DNA from: Catenovulum adriaticum
GTDB lineage: Bacteria; Pseudomonadota; Gammaproteobacteria; Enterobacterales; Alteromonadaceae
Reading direction: 5' to 3'
Assembly: GCF_026725475.1 (NCBI RefSeq)
Contig: NZ_CP109965.1
Span: 124,001 to 188,000, forward strand
Length of the DNA stretch: 64,000 nt
A model generated the notes under the pieces. The model was not told where the DNA came from. It ran no database searches and was given only the letters and a program-made list of their open reading frames with translations. The position numbers and the translations under genes were made by a program. Below are positions 1-8,895 of the stretch, piece by piece (positions within the stretch are counted from its first letter, which is position 1; each line of letters starts with the position of its first letter).

Positions 1-6
1 GGCAGG

Positions 7-384
7 TTATAGTTCAGTACTATCGCCTTTTAAAGGCTTTTTAGCAAGAAAAGCGCTGGGAATAACTTCAACTCCAACTAAACGTCCGAGCTTTACAATA
101 ATAGGAATTGTAATGGGCGCAAACGGTAAAATGGCGAAAATACCTAGACCAATGCCGCGCAGCACATCAAAAAATTGAGCGTGAGCAACTGCAAGCTCTT
201 CTTTACTGGCTTGGCCGCGAGTATGGCGCTTATAAATTGTTAGCATTTCCTGGGTTTCAACTTTTTCTTGATGTAGAGCCAGTTTTAACGACAACATAAG
301 CCGTCTTAATTTTAACCGTTGCGCTTGACGGTTAATTCTAATAACTCTAACAGGCGCTCTGTGTAAATATTTGTAAGCTCTCAA
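7..384 (-). CDS. LETM1-like domain protein
   Basis: A 125-residue protein with a basic N-terminal half (many Arg/Lys between residues 1 and 50) and a hydrophobic segment around residues 75-98 containing GLGIFAILPFAPITIP, which resembles the short bacterial LETM1-like family. No catalytic motif is visible and the cellular role of these bacterial homologues is not established. The start is a TTG codon; the first internal Met is at about residue 30, so a shorter product is possible. It is a single gene followed by a noncoding gap before the efflux operon on the same strand. Confidence 0.7.
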   Translation of the reverse strand: MRAYKYLHRAPVRVIRINRQAQRLKLRRLMLSLKLALHQEKVETQEMLTIYKRHTRGQASKEELAVAHAQFFDVLRGIGLGIFAILPFAPITIPIIVKLGRLVGVEVIPSAFLAKKPLKGDSTEL

Positions 385-504
385 CGTTTTAGGACACCTG
401 AAAAAACAATTAGATTAAGAATAGTTTTATTATACTAGAAGATAGGAAGTTTACGCACTTAAACCTGATCTTAAGTGCGTAAGATATAAAGGGGGTAAAT
501 ATAA

Positions 505-1923
505 TTAGTCGTTAAAAGCGATAGTAAGTTGTTTTTCAACTTGTTGATATTGGCCGCCAAGTGTTTTAAATAAAGTAACTTGGTTTTTTAAATAGGCTAA
601 TTCAATGTTGGCTAAGTTTTGCTTTTGCGCAACTAATAACAGTTTGAATTCTTCATAGTTTAGTGGGTCTTCTAAACCTTGGTCGAGGCGCTTCTGACTT
701 AACTCAACTTGATGTTGATAGTTAGCTACGACTTGCTTTTGTAACTCAATTTGCTCAGCAAGCGATTTTTGCGCTAGCATTTGATTATTAAGCTCAGTAA
801 ACGCGGTTTCAACTCTATTTTGATATTGAATCACTTCAGCTTGTTGTTGAAGCTCTGAAATAGTTTGTTGCGCGTCTAAGCGGCCTTTATTAAAAATAGG
901 CAAATTAAGTTGTGGCGTAAAGCTCCAAGTTTGAGAGGTCGATTTAAATAAATCAGATAAATCTTCACTCGCAAAACCAATGTTTGAAGTTAGACTAATA
1001 CTTGGAAAAAATGCAGCTCGAGCAACGCCCAAATTTGCATTAGCCGCTTTAATATTTTGCTCTGCTTCGGCAATATCTGGGCGCTCTAACAACATCGAGG
1101 CTGGTAATTGTGCTGGCAAAGCATTCAATTGAGCAATTGAAAAATCAGTCTTTATCGTGCCTAAATTTTTCGCTTGTTCGTATCCCACAAGTTGTTTTAG
1201 CTGGTTTAATTTAGCTTGGTTTTCCTGTGTTAATTGGCTCAATACAATAGCAGAAAGCTGTTGGTTTGATTGAGCTTGACGGTAGTCAACATTATCAATT
1301 ACGCCTTGTTGATATTGCTTTTCTGCAATTTTAAATTTTTGCTGTGCGCTTTCGATCGCTTGTTGCTGTAACTGGGCTTTGTATAAACCTGCTTGGTAAT
1401 CAAAGTAAAGATTGGCCACTTGCGAAGCTAAACTTTGCTCTAATGTTTTTTGGGCATATTGGCCTGCTTTAAATTGCGCGAGTGCACTTTGTTTTAAACT
1501 TCCGATACGATCAAAAAAGTCTAATTCATAGGCAGTAAAGCCAACACCAACCGCGTAGCTATTGCTGTATTTTGGTAAAAATGCAGCTGTACTCGACGAT
1601 TGTGAATTACGTTGGCGTGTACCGCTGGCGCTCGCATTGACGTCTGGCCAATGCTGGCTGGTTTCAATTTGATAGTTAGCCTGCAATTGCTTTAATTGTA
1701 ACTCACTCATTTTTAGCGACTTATTGTTTTTAAGTGCTAATGCAATCAATTGTTTAAGTTGGTCGTCTTGATAAAATTTTTGCCAATTAAGCGGCGAAAT
1801 AGCGATTGCAGGCTGATGCTTTGGTAATACACTAAGTTCAGGCTGCTGATAATCGGGCGCCAAAGAGCAAGCCGATAAAACGGCTGCGCTTAAGGCTAAA
1901 GTTAAAGTTTGGATTTTTTTCAT
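505..1923 (-). CDS. RND efflux outer-membrane lipoprotein (TolC/OprM, NodT family)
   Basis: Outer-membrane channel subunit of a tripartite multidrug efflux pump. A lipoprotein signal with lipobox LSAC puts the acylated Cys at residue 19, followed by the NodT-type start SLAPDYQQPEL. The two repeated OEP domains have long Gln/Ala-rich helices (about residues 60-250 and 280-460), and the motif LPASMLLERPDIAEAEQ is typical of the family. The length of 472 residues is normal. It is the last gene of the operon and overlaps the pump gene by 4 bases (ATGA), implying translational coupling. Confidence 0.94.
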   Translation of the reverse strand: MKKIQTLTLALSAAVLSACSLAPDYQQPELSVLPKHQPAIAISPLNWQKFYQDDQLKQLIALALKNNKSLKMSELQLKQLQANYQIETSQHWPDVNASASGTRQRNSQSSSTAAFLPKYSNSYAVGVGFTAYELDFFDRIGSLKQSALAQFKAGQYAQKTLEQSLASQVANLYFDYQAGLYKAQLQQQAIESAQQKFKIAEKQYQQGVIDNVDYRQAQSNQQLSAIVLSQLTQENQAKLNQLKQLVGYEQAKNLGTIKTDFSIAQLNALPAQLPASMLLERPDIAEAEQNIKAANANLGVARAAFFPSISLTSNIGFASEDLSDLFKSTSQTWSFTPQLNLPIFNKGRLDAQQTISELQQQAEVIQYQNRVETAFTELNNQMLAQKSLAEQIELQKQVVANYQHQVELSQKRLDQGLEDPLNYEEFKLLLVAQKQNLANIELAYLKNQVTLFKTLGGQYQQVEKQLTIAFND

Positions 1924-4900
1924 ACTTGATCACCTGATTTGTTAGTGATTTTGTGCGACAGTTTGAATACAACAACAAAAAACACAGGAACAAAAAATAT
2001 CGCTAACACTGTGGCTGAGAACATGCCACCAAATACACCTGTACCAATTGCATTTTGGCTACCAGAACCCGCGCCTGAACTAATCACCAGTGGCGTTACA
2101 CCTAACATAAAGGCCAAAGAGGTCATTATAATTGGGCGCAAGCGTAAACGAGCGGCTTCAATAGTCGCTTCTACTAAACTTAAGCCTTTTTCTTCGTAAA
2201 GCGCTCTGGCAAATTCAACAATTAAAATCGCATTTTTAGAGGCAAGACCTATGGTTGTAAGTAGACCAACCTGAAAATAAACGTCGTTAGATAGACCACG
2301 AGCGAGCGCAAAACATACAGCCCCCAGCACACCCAAAGGTACCACCATCATGACCGCAAAAGGAACACTCCAGCTCTCGTATAATGCCGCTAAGCATAAA
2401 AATACGATTAAGATAGAGATAGCATACAGCATAGGCGCTTGGTCACCTGATTGAACTTCCTGCAATGACATTCCCGACCACTCAAAGCCAATGCCTTTAG
2501 GTAATGTAGCGGCAATTTCTTCCATAGCTCGCATCGCATCACCACTACTTAACCCTGGCGCCGCTTGACCTAAAATTTGTACCGATGACACACCATTGTA
2601 ACGCTCTAGTTTTGAAGGACCGTGGACCCATCTGGTTTCACTAAAGGCTGACATTGGTACCATTTCACCTTGATTATTTCGTACGTACCAATATTTTAGA
2701 TCTTCCGGCATCATCCGATAAGGCGCGTCCGCTTGCACGTAAACTCGTTTGACTCGACCATTATCAACAAAATCATTGACATATTTAGAAGCCCAAGCTG
2801 TGCTAAAGGTTTCGTTAATATCACTTAATGATACGCCAAGTGCTAAGGCTTTTTGCTGATCAATATCAATTTTAAATTGCGCGGTGTCTTCTTTACCATT
2901 TGGACGAACACCGACTAAACGTTCATCTTTAGCAGCCATGCCTAATACTTGATTACGGGCATTAATAAGCGCTTCATGACCTAAGCCACCTAAATCTTGT
3001 AATTGGAAGTCAAAACCAGATGCTGTACCTAGCTGTGAAATGGCAGGCGGCACAAAGGCAAATACCATGGCTTCTTTTAGCTGCGAGAAATAACCCATAG
3101 CTCGGCCGGCAACGGCTTGAACATGTTGATCTGCATTGGTGCGTTTATCCCAATCTTTGAGTTTTACAAAAGCTAAACCAGAGTTTTGGCCACGACCACT
3201 AAAGCTAAAACCAATAACTGAGAATAGAGACTCTACATTTTCAGCTTCTTCTTCCAAATAAAACTTTTCTATTGAGTCCATTATTTCAGCACTACGCTCT
3301 TGGCTTGCACCCTGAGGTAAAACCATTTGTGTAAACATGGTGCCTTGATCTTCGTCAGGTAAAAATGAGGTTGGTAAGCGGGTAAATAAGAATATCAGCC
3401 CACCGATTAACAGTACATAAACCACCATATAACGCGCTGTTTTACCTAAAATTCGCGATAATGCGTTTTTATATTTTAAGGTTGAGTTATCTACTTTTCT
3501 GTTAAACCAGGCAAAAAAGCCTCTTTTTGGTTTTTTGGTATGCTCAACAGGCTTAAGCATAGTGGCACAAAGCGCTGGGGTTAAAATTAACGCTACGATA
3601 ACTGATAGCACCATTGACGATACAACGGTAATCGAGAATTGACGATAAATAACACCGGTTGAACCACCAAAGAATGCCATAGGAATAAATACGGCGGATA
3701 GTACAAGACCAATACCAATTAGGGCACCAGTAATTTGCTTCATTGATTTTTTGGTTGCTTCTTTAGGGGAGAGGCCTTCTTCGTGCATGACCCGCTCAAC
3801 GTTTTCAACTACAACAATAGCGTCATCTACCAGCAGACCAATCGCCAGTACCATACCAAACATGGTTAAGGTATTAATTGAAAAACCAAACGCCCATAAA
3901 ATAGCGAATGTACCGCATAAAACAACGGGTACCGCAATGGTCGGAATTAAGGTAGCGCGGAAATTCTGTAAAAATAAATACATTACAACAAACACAAGCA
4001 AAATCGCTTCAGCTAATGTTTGAACAACACCCATAATAGATAATTTAACAAATGGTGTTGTATCGTACGGGTAAACAACTTCAACCCCGTCTGGTATTAA
4101 ATCTGATAATTCACTCATCCGCTCACGAACAGCCGCCGCAGTATCCAGTGCATTCGCACCTGAGGCTAAGCTAATCCCTAAACCAGCAGCAGGCATATTG
4201 TTGTATTCGCCTATGGTTTGGTAATTTTCGCCGCCAATCTCAACTCTGGCGACATCTTTTAAACGGATTGTGGCACCATCTTCGGCCACTTTAACCAAAA
4301 TATTTCCAAATTCCTCAGGCGTTTTTAAGCCAGTTTCAACGATAATACTGGCATTAATTTGCTGACCTTCAACAGCCGGAGCACCGCCGAGTTCACCAGC
4401 AGCAATTTGTGCATTTTGGCTTTGGATTGCACTTACAATATCATTTGAGGTGACAGCGTATTGAGTCATTTTTTCAGGGTTTATCCAAATACGCATCGCA
4501 TATTGAGAACCAAAAAAGTTAACTTGACCGACCCCATTGACTCGGCTGATTTGATCGCGAACATTTGACGCTAAAAAATCGGCTATATCGGTACGAGATA
4601 ATTTCCCATCAGATGAATAAAAACCAATTACCAATAAAAAGCCAGATGTTGACTTGGTTACCTGAATGCCGTTTTGCTGCACCACTTGTGGCAATAAAGG
4701 CATGGCACTTTGCAGTTTATTTTGCACTTGTACTTGAGCAATGTCAGGATCTATCCCTGCGGTGAAGGTTAGGGTGATACTGGCATTACCAGATGAATCA
4801 GAACTTGCATTAATGTACTGAACGCCATCAATCCCAGTGAGCGTTTGCTCAATTACCTGCACAACCGTATCCTGAACCACTTCACTTGAAGCGCCTGGGT

Positions 4901-5045
4901 AAGTTGCTGAAATTGAAACAGCGGGTGGTGCTACGTCAGGATACTGTGCAACTGGTAATTGGAAAATTGATAATAGCCCAGCAAGCATTATCAAAATAGC
5001 AATTACCCATGCAAGAATCGGACGTTCTATAAATGTTTTGGCCAT
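1920..5045 (-). CDS. RND efflux pump inner-membrane permease (AcrB/MexB, HAE1 family)
   Basis: Proton-driven inner-membrane pump that captures hydrophobic drugs from the periplasm. The 1041-residue length and the two-fold repeat of six TM helices plus large periplasmic loops match AcrB. The N-terminus FIERPILAWVIAILIMLAGL is family-typical, and TM4 carries the paired Asp residues of the proton relay (GLLVDDAIVVVENVERV, about residue 405). GSGSQNAIGTGVFGGM near the C-terminus is also diagnostic. It lies 3 bases after the adaptor gene and overlaps the outer-membrane gene. The substrate range cannot be read from sequence. Confidence 0.96.
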   Translation of the reverse strand: MAKTFIERPILAWVIAILIMLAGLLSIFQLPVAQYPDVAPPAVSISATYPGASSEVVQDTVVQVIEQTLTGIDGVQYINASSDSSGNASITLTFTAGIDPDIAQVQVQNKLQSAMPLLPQVVQQNGIQVTKSTSGFLLVIGFYSSDGKLSRTDIADFLASNVRDQISRVNGVGQVNFFGSQYAMRIWINPEKMTQYAVTSNDIVSAIQSQNAQIAAGELGGAPAVEGQQINASIIVETGLKTPEEFGNILVKVAEDGATIRLKDVARVEIGGENYQTIGEYNNMPAAGLGISLASGANALDTAAAVRERMSELSDLIPDGVEVVYPYDTTPFVKLSIMGVVQTLAEAILLVFVVMYLFLQNFRATLIPTIAVPVVLCGTFAILWAFGFSINTLTMFGMVLAIGLLVDDAIVVVENVERVMHEEGLSPKEATKKSMKQITGALIGIGLVLSAVFIPMAFFGGSTGVIYRQFSITVVSSMVLSVIVALILTPALCATMLKPVEHTKKPKRGFFAWFNRKVDNSTLKYKNALSRILGKTARYMVVYVLLIGGLIFLFTRLPTSFLPDEDQGTMFTQMVLPQGASQERSAEIMDSIEKFYLEEEAENVESLFSVIGFSFSGRGQNSGLAFVKLKDWDKRTNADQHVQAVAGRAMGYFSQLKEAMVFAFVPPAISQLGTASGFDFQLQDLGGLGHEALINARNQVLGMAAKDERLVGVRPNGKEDTAQFKIDIDQQKALALGVSLSDINETFSTAWASKYVNDFVDNGRVKRVYVQADAPYRMMPEDLKYWYVRNNQGEMVPMSAFSETRWVHGPSKLERYNGVSSVQILGQAAPGLSSGDAMRAMEEIAATLPKGIGFEWSGMSLQEVQSGDQAPMLYAISILIVFLCLAALYESWSVPFAVMMVVPLGVLGAVCFALARGLSNDVYFQVGLLTTIGLASKNAILIVEFARALYEEKGLSLVEATIEAARLRLRPIIMTSLAFMLGVTPLVISSGAGSGSQNAIGTGVFGGMFSATVLAIFFVPVFFVVVFKLSHKITNKSGDQV

Positions 5046-5048
5046 ACT

Positions 5049-6197
5049 TTACTCCGCTGCAGTTTGAGTTTGCTTAGTGATGGTCGGATTTACGGGGGCT
5101 TCTGGCCCTATTTTTTGAATACCTGTTGTGATGACTTTATCACCCGCTTTAAGGCCAGAGGTAATAAGCCAGTTTTCGCCATATGAACGGCCAATCGTGA
5201 CGGGTTTAACCGCAACTTTGTTATCATTATTTACAACAAAAACACTCGCTTTACCTTTTCGTCCAATCTGAACGGCTTTTTGAGGTGCTAATAAAGAATT
5301 TTCACGTGTTGCTTGTACCAGTTTTACGTTGGCAAACATACCAGGCATTAACTTATTGGCTGAATTATCAAATTCAGCGCGAATAGTGACAGTATCTGTT
5401 GAGGGATTTACCTGAACTTCGCTAAACAAAATTTTGCCGGTAAAAGTTTCGTCTGCAACTGTAACCACAGCTTTTGCTTCAGTGACGTTAAGTTCACCAT
5501 TTTCGATTTTATTTTTGACTTTGCTGAGTTCAGTACTGGTCTGAATCATGTCAACATAGATAGGGTTTAATTGGGTAATGGTGGCTAAACTATCAGCTTG
5601 CCCAGCGCTGACTAACGCACCTTCAGTGATATTTGATTTACTAATTTGTCCAGAGATAGGGGCTAGCACTTTAGTATAAGATAAATCAACTTTTGCTCTA
5701 TGCATAGCTGCTTTATTCATTGCCAGTTGCGCTTCTAACGCTTGATAGTTGGCTTGTGCTTGATCTAAAGTTTGTTGGCTAACAGCTTTATCTTGAATTA
5801 ATGCTTGGTAACGTTTTAGTTCCGTTTTAGCTGTCTTTAAGTTAGCTTGTGTACGAGCTACGTCAGCTTTTGCACTTTCGTAGTTAGCTTGAAAAACAGT
5901 ATCATCAATTTGATATAAGGTTTGGCCTGCCTCAACTTTGCTACCTTCTTTAAAGTTACGTTTTAAAATAATACCACTTACTTGGGGACGAACTTCTGCA
6001 ACTTTAGAAGCCACGGTGCGACCTGGGAGTTGCTCTCTAAATTCGATTGTTTGAGTTATGATTTCGATAGCATCTACTTGTTGAGCAGGTTTTGCTCCAG
6101 GTGCTTGCGCTTTTTCTTCTGACTCGCCCGACTGGCAAGCGGATAACGCAAAAGCTAAACCAGTTGCCAGCACTAATGCACTGAATTTCATTTTCAT
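5049..6197 (-). CDS. RND efflux periplasmic adaptor (AcrA/MexA family)
   Basis: Membrane-fusion subunit linking the pump to the outer-membrane channel. A lipobox LSAC with Cys at residue 21 predicts an inner-membrane-anchored lipoprotein. A beta-barrel/lipoyl half-motif (RPQVSGIILKRNFKEGSKVEAGQTLYQID) is followed by an alpha-hairpin coiled coil (about residues 95-165), the second lipoyl half (LAPISGQI) and the C-terminal membrane-proximal domain. The start codon has a CGAGG ribosome-binding site 5 bases upstream. It is the first gene of the efflux operon, transcribed divergently from the TetR-family regulator. Confidence 0.95.
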   Translation of the reverse strand: MKMKFSALVLATGLAFALSACQSGESEEKAQAPGAKPAQQVDAIEIITQTIEFREQLPGRTVASKVAEVRPQVSGIILKRNFKEGSKVEAGQTLYQIDDTVFQANYESAKADVARTQANLKTAKTELKRYQALIQDKAVSQQTLDQAQANYQALEAQLAMNKAAMHRAKVDLSYTKVLAPISGQISKSNITEGALVSAGQADSLATITQLNPIYVDMIQTSTELSKVKNKIENGELNVTEAKAVVTVADETFTGKILFSEVQVNPSTDTVTIRAEFDNSANKLMPGMFANVKLVQATRENSLLAPQKAVQIGRKGKASVFVVNNDNKVAVKPVTIGRSYGENWLITSGLKAGDKVITTGIQKIGPEAPVNPTITKQTQTAAE

Positions 6198-6349
6198 AAT
6201 AACCTCGTGTAATTGAATTTTGGTTTAGCACAGTTCGCTGCTATTGCTTTGAGCCAAGCATAATTAACCATACTAAGCAACTTGAGCTCAGGACTAAGAA
6301 CGCAAGTTAGATAAAATACTAAAAATGCATGACGCTTAAGTTACATTTT

Positions 6350-6371
6350 AAACATTCATGCATGTATGTTT
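6350..6371. promoter_or_regulatory. Probable operator of the AcrR-like repressor
   Basis: A 22-bp inverted repeat centred between 6360 and 6361, with left half AAACATTCATG and right half CATGTATGTTT; all pairs match except one symmetric position. It lies in the 296-bp divergent intergenic region, about 150 bp from the adaptor start and 122 bp from the regulator start. The half-sites resemble the ACATACAT half-sites of the E. coli AcrR operator. That the adjacent TetR protein binds here is inferred. Confidence 0.75.
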
Positions 6372-6493
6372 GTATTTTAGAATGAAATTGGCTAAACTTT
6401 CAACCTATATTTGTTGGTAAAGCAGTTTTAACCTGAATAAACTACTTGCCTTGTTTTAAAGTGTTGCTCGGTGCAACAAACCGGTGTACTTAA

Positions 6494-7129
6494 ATGGTTA
6501 GAAAAACTAAAGAAGAAACGTTAGCGACTCGCAATCAATTATTGGATGCAGCTGAAATCGTTTTTTATCAAAAAGGGTATGCACACACAACGCTAATGGA
6601 CGTGGCAAAACATGTAGAGATGACACGAGGTGCTATTTATTGGCATTTTAAAAACAAAGTCGACTTATTTGAAGCTATGGTTGATAGAGTTTGCACGCCG
6701 TTAGATGCATTGGCCGAAGAACCAGCAGATGAAAACGAGACGGATCCACTTAAAAAAATGCGAGAGTTTTCAATTCGGTTTTTAAAAGACATGATTCACG
6801 ATGAACAAAAGCGTCGGGTTTTTACCATTTTATTTCACCGCTTTGAAGTTAACGGTGAAGTTGCAGAGCTAGAAGCAAAACAACAGCAATCTTTTCGTGA
6901 CTGTACCGATAGAATTGAACGAGGTTTACTAAACGCTGTTAATAAAGGTCAATTACCAGAAAATTTAGACACTAGAAAAGCCGCTTTAATAAAACATGGT
7001 TATTTTGCAGGTTTAATGAATAACTGGTTATTTATGCCACAAAGTTTTGATTTAGAAGCAATGGCAGAGTGCATTGTTGATAACTATATTTTTATGATCA
7101 AAAACAGCCCGTTTTTAAGAAAAAAGTAA
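6494..7129 (+). CDS. TetR-family repressor, AcrR-like
   Basis: A 211-residue regulator whose N-terminal helix-turn-helix (KTKEETLATRNQLLDAAE, then MTRGAIYWHFKNKVDLF at about residues 44-60) closely follows AcrR, local repressor of acrAB in enterobacteria. The C-terminal alpha-helical ligand domain is divergent, as usual for the family. It is transcribed away from the RND operon with the palindrome at 6350-6371 between them, so repression of the pump and autoregulation are likely. The inducing ligand is unknown. Confidence 0.93.
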   Translation: MVRKTKEETLATRNQLLDAAEIVFYQKGYAHTTLMDVAKHVEMTRGAIYWHFKNKVDLFEAMVDRVCTPLDALAEEPADENETDPLKKMREFSIRFLKDMIHDEQKRRVFTILFHRFEVNGEVAELEAKQQQSFRDCTDRIERGLLNAVNKGQLPENLDTRKAALIKHGYFAGLMNNWLFMPQSFDLEAMAECIVDNYIFMIKNSPFLRKK

Positions 7130-7160
7130 AGTTAATCTTTTAACGGTTAAAGGATTAACT
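7130..7160 (+). terminator. Hairpin after the TetR gene, possible terminator
   Basis: Starting one base after the stop codon, arms AGTTAATCTTTTAAC and GTTAAAGGATTAACT form a 15-bp stem with one G-T wobble. The apical bases must open to give a loop, and only a short T stretch follows, so termination is plausible but not canonical. Confidence 0.45.
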
Positions 7161-7352
7161 TTAAAAGACAAACGCTCAAGGCTTCAATCTATCTTGAACT
7201 ATTATTTAGAAAAAAGAGCAATTGTCATTTATGAAATTACTGTTGTGGTTAAGAGATAGGTAAGATTAGTCAGTTATTCGATTTTTAGAATGCTGATATC
7301 GTAATACTAAATTTAAGTTTATATACAAACGAATCTTTACGATTCTGTCAGA

Positions 7353-7383
7353 TATGGAAAAATTCGGACCAAATTTTTCCATA
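7353..7383. repeat. Perfect 12-bp inverted repeat in an intergenic gap
   Basis: TATGGAAAAATT and AATTTTTCCATA are separated by the 7-base loop CGGACCA. It lies between the converging TetR and DUF1206 genes. The rest of the 7161-7463 gap shows no gene. The stem is AT-rich and lacks a following T-run, so it may be a weak DUF1206 terminator or a remnant of a short repeat. Confidence 0.5.
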
Positions 7384-7463
7384 CGCGATATCCATCGCCA
7401 TGTTATGGTTTTAGCTCGGATGTCACTGACTGAATTTGAATTTTTGTAATTAGCAAGTTTTAT

Positions 7464-8246
7464 CTACCGATCAATACGTCGATATACGGCTTCAAGAGAA
7501 CTGTAGATACCAAATGAGAAAAGTCCCACTGCGATAATGCCCAAGAGCCAAGCACCAAAAGGCTGGTCTCTTAACCACGACAAGGCTTCGCCAATACTTT
7601 TTAGCTCGCCTGTACCCGCTATCCAAACTGAAGATACTAAGAAAAAACCAACGATACAATAAACGGCACCTCGGCTAATCAAACCTATTCGACACACAGG
7701 AACAGCCCAAACTCTTTGGCTTTGCGGGATATCCATATATTTTTCAAATCCAGCTTTCCAGCCTTTAATTAAATGAGCACCTCCAGCTGCCACAATAGCC
7801 AAACCGGCTATGCCAAATAACCATTGCCCCCAGCTGTGCGTTATTAAGCCACCTTGATTTGAAGATGAACCTGACGAGCCGAAACCCAGCAAAATACTAG
7901 AGGCCCAAATGGCCAATAAAAGATGAGTAATCGAACTAATAAACAGTCCGATACGAATCGCCACACCTTGCGCATTGTTACCATGGTTGTCCGCATCTTT
8001 TATGGATTGAATGGCACGCCAGCCTGAATAGCAAAATAAACCCAGTGCAAGCAAACCAAACATGATTTGCCCAAAAGGTTCGTCCAATAGAGATTTTAAT
8101 GCTCCTTTTGTACCTGTGGTTTTGCCTCCACCACCTGAAACAGCCATAACTGCTAAGCCACCGATTAAGAGGTATATGATACCTCTAGCAGCATATCCGA
8201 TTCGTGCGCCCCATTCGAATTGAGGCTTTATTAAAATTTGATTCAT
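7464..8246 (-). CDS. DUF1206 family integral membrane protein
   Basis: A 260-residue protein made of three repeats of a two-helix unit; ARIGYAARGIIYLLIGG (residues 14-30), IRIGLFISSITHLLLAI (about 97-113) and CRIGLISRGAVYCIVGF (about 186-202) start equivalent helices. This is the DUF1206 architecture: an inner-membrane protein with no known biochemical role. A Gly/Ser-rich loop (SGGGGKTTG) follows the first repeat. It appears monocistronic, with a long untranslated region upstream. Confidence 0.88.
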   Translation of the reverse strand: MNQILIKPQFEWGARIGYAARGIIYLLIGGLAVMAVSGGGGKTTGTKGALKSLLDEPFGQIMFGLLALGLFCYSGWRAIQSIKDADNHGNNAQGVAIRIGLFISSITHLLLAIWASSILLGFGSSGSSSNQGGLITHSWGQWLFGIAGLAIVAAGGAHLIKGWKAGFEKYMDIPQSQRVWAVPVCRIGLISRGAVYCIVGFFLVSSVWIAGTGELKSIGEALSWLRDQPFGAWLLGIIAVGLFSFGIYSSLEAVYRRIDR

Positions 8247-8400
8247 AATGCCGCTCCTTGAGCTTGTTGATTATTCAGTACAATTTGTCAGTCGTTTGTT
8301 TGGTATTGATCCAAGGCATAGTGAGTGGCGTGTGATGTGTTACATAAGCGAGTATAAGACGCCCCTTTATGCTTGTATTTTTCATTGCTCGAAATTGATA

Positions 8401-8424
8401 TGCGCCTACATTAATTTAGGCGCA
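8401..8424. repeat. Hairpin in the 8247-8830 intergenic region
   Basis: TGCGCCTA and TAGGCGCA form a perfect 8-bp stem around an 8-base loop. Imperfect outer arms (CTCGAAATTG on the left, TTGTCGAG on the right) extend it to about 20 bp. It lies about 155 bases upstream of the DUF1206 start and could be leader structure or a terminator-like element. The remaining bases to 8830 show no convincing gene on either strand. Confidence 0.45.
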
Positions 8425-8830
8425 CATTGTCGAGAATAACTATGTTACATATTATTTCTCGATCAAAAATGTTTAGCTAGAACAACGAGTGCAATTTTAA
8501 TACCAGTGGAGTAATTGATTTAAGTCTTGTCTCAACTGATTGTTTTGTAGGGGTTAATTTAGGGATTGATTTTTTTCGGGGAGGGAGCGTAGATTACATT
8601 GAGAGTGATTTTTTCAGTTATTAGTGTAAAAAGTACTCCTTGCTAAATTTAAACAGCGAGAGTGAAAACCCAGTTACTGTTGCGGTTTATTTATCGACTA
8701 TATCCGCTGTTTTAGCGACATTAGATTGCTGTGAGTTAAAATTCGTAAAGATGTTTTATCATTGCATATAAGGTTTATAAGGGTGAATTACAGGCGTAAG
8801 CTATCAATACTTAATTTGTTTAAAAATAAA

Positions 8831-8850
8831 AAACCCGCCGAAGCGGGTTT
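8831..8850 (-). terminator. Rho-independent terminator of glnK-amtB
   Basis: AAACCCGC and GCGGGTTT pair around a CGAA tetraloop and are flanked by A-runs and T-runs, so the element can act on both strands. It lies 46 bases beyond the amtB stop codon. Confidence 0.93.
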
Positions 8851-8895
8851 TTTTACAGTTATCTTTATTATTATTTTTGACTGTATTTTGAGCTA

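Noticed and set aside
7408..7430. TTTTAGCTCGGA near 7410, also found inside the MITE near 13049
   Set aside because: Only about 12 bases match and no terminal repeats are present, so it does not support a second MITE copy.
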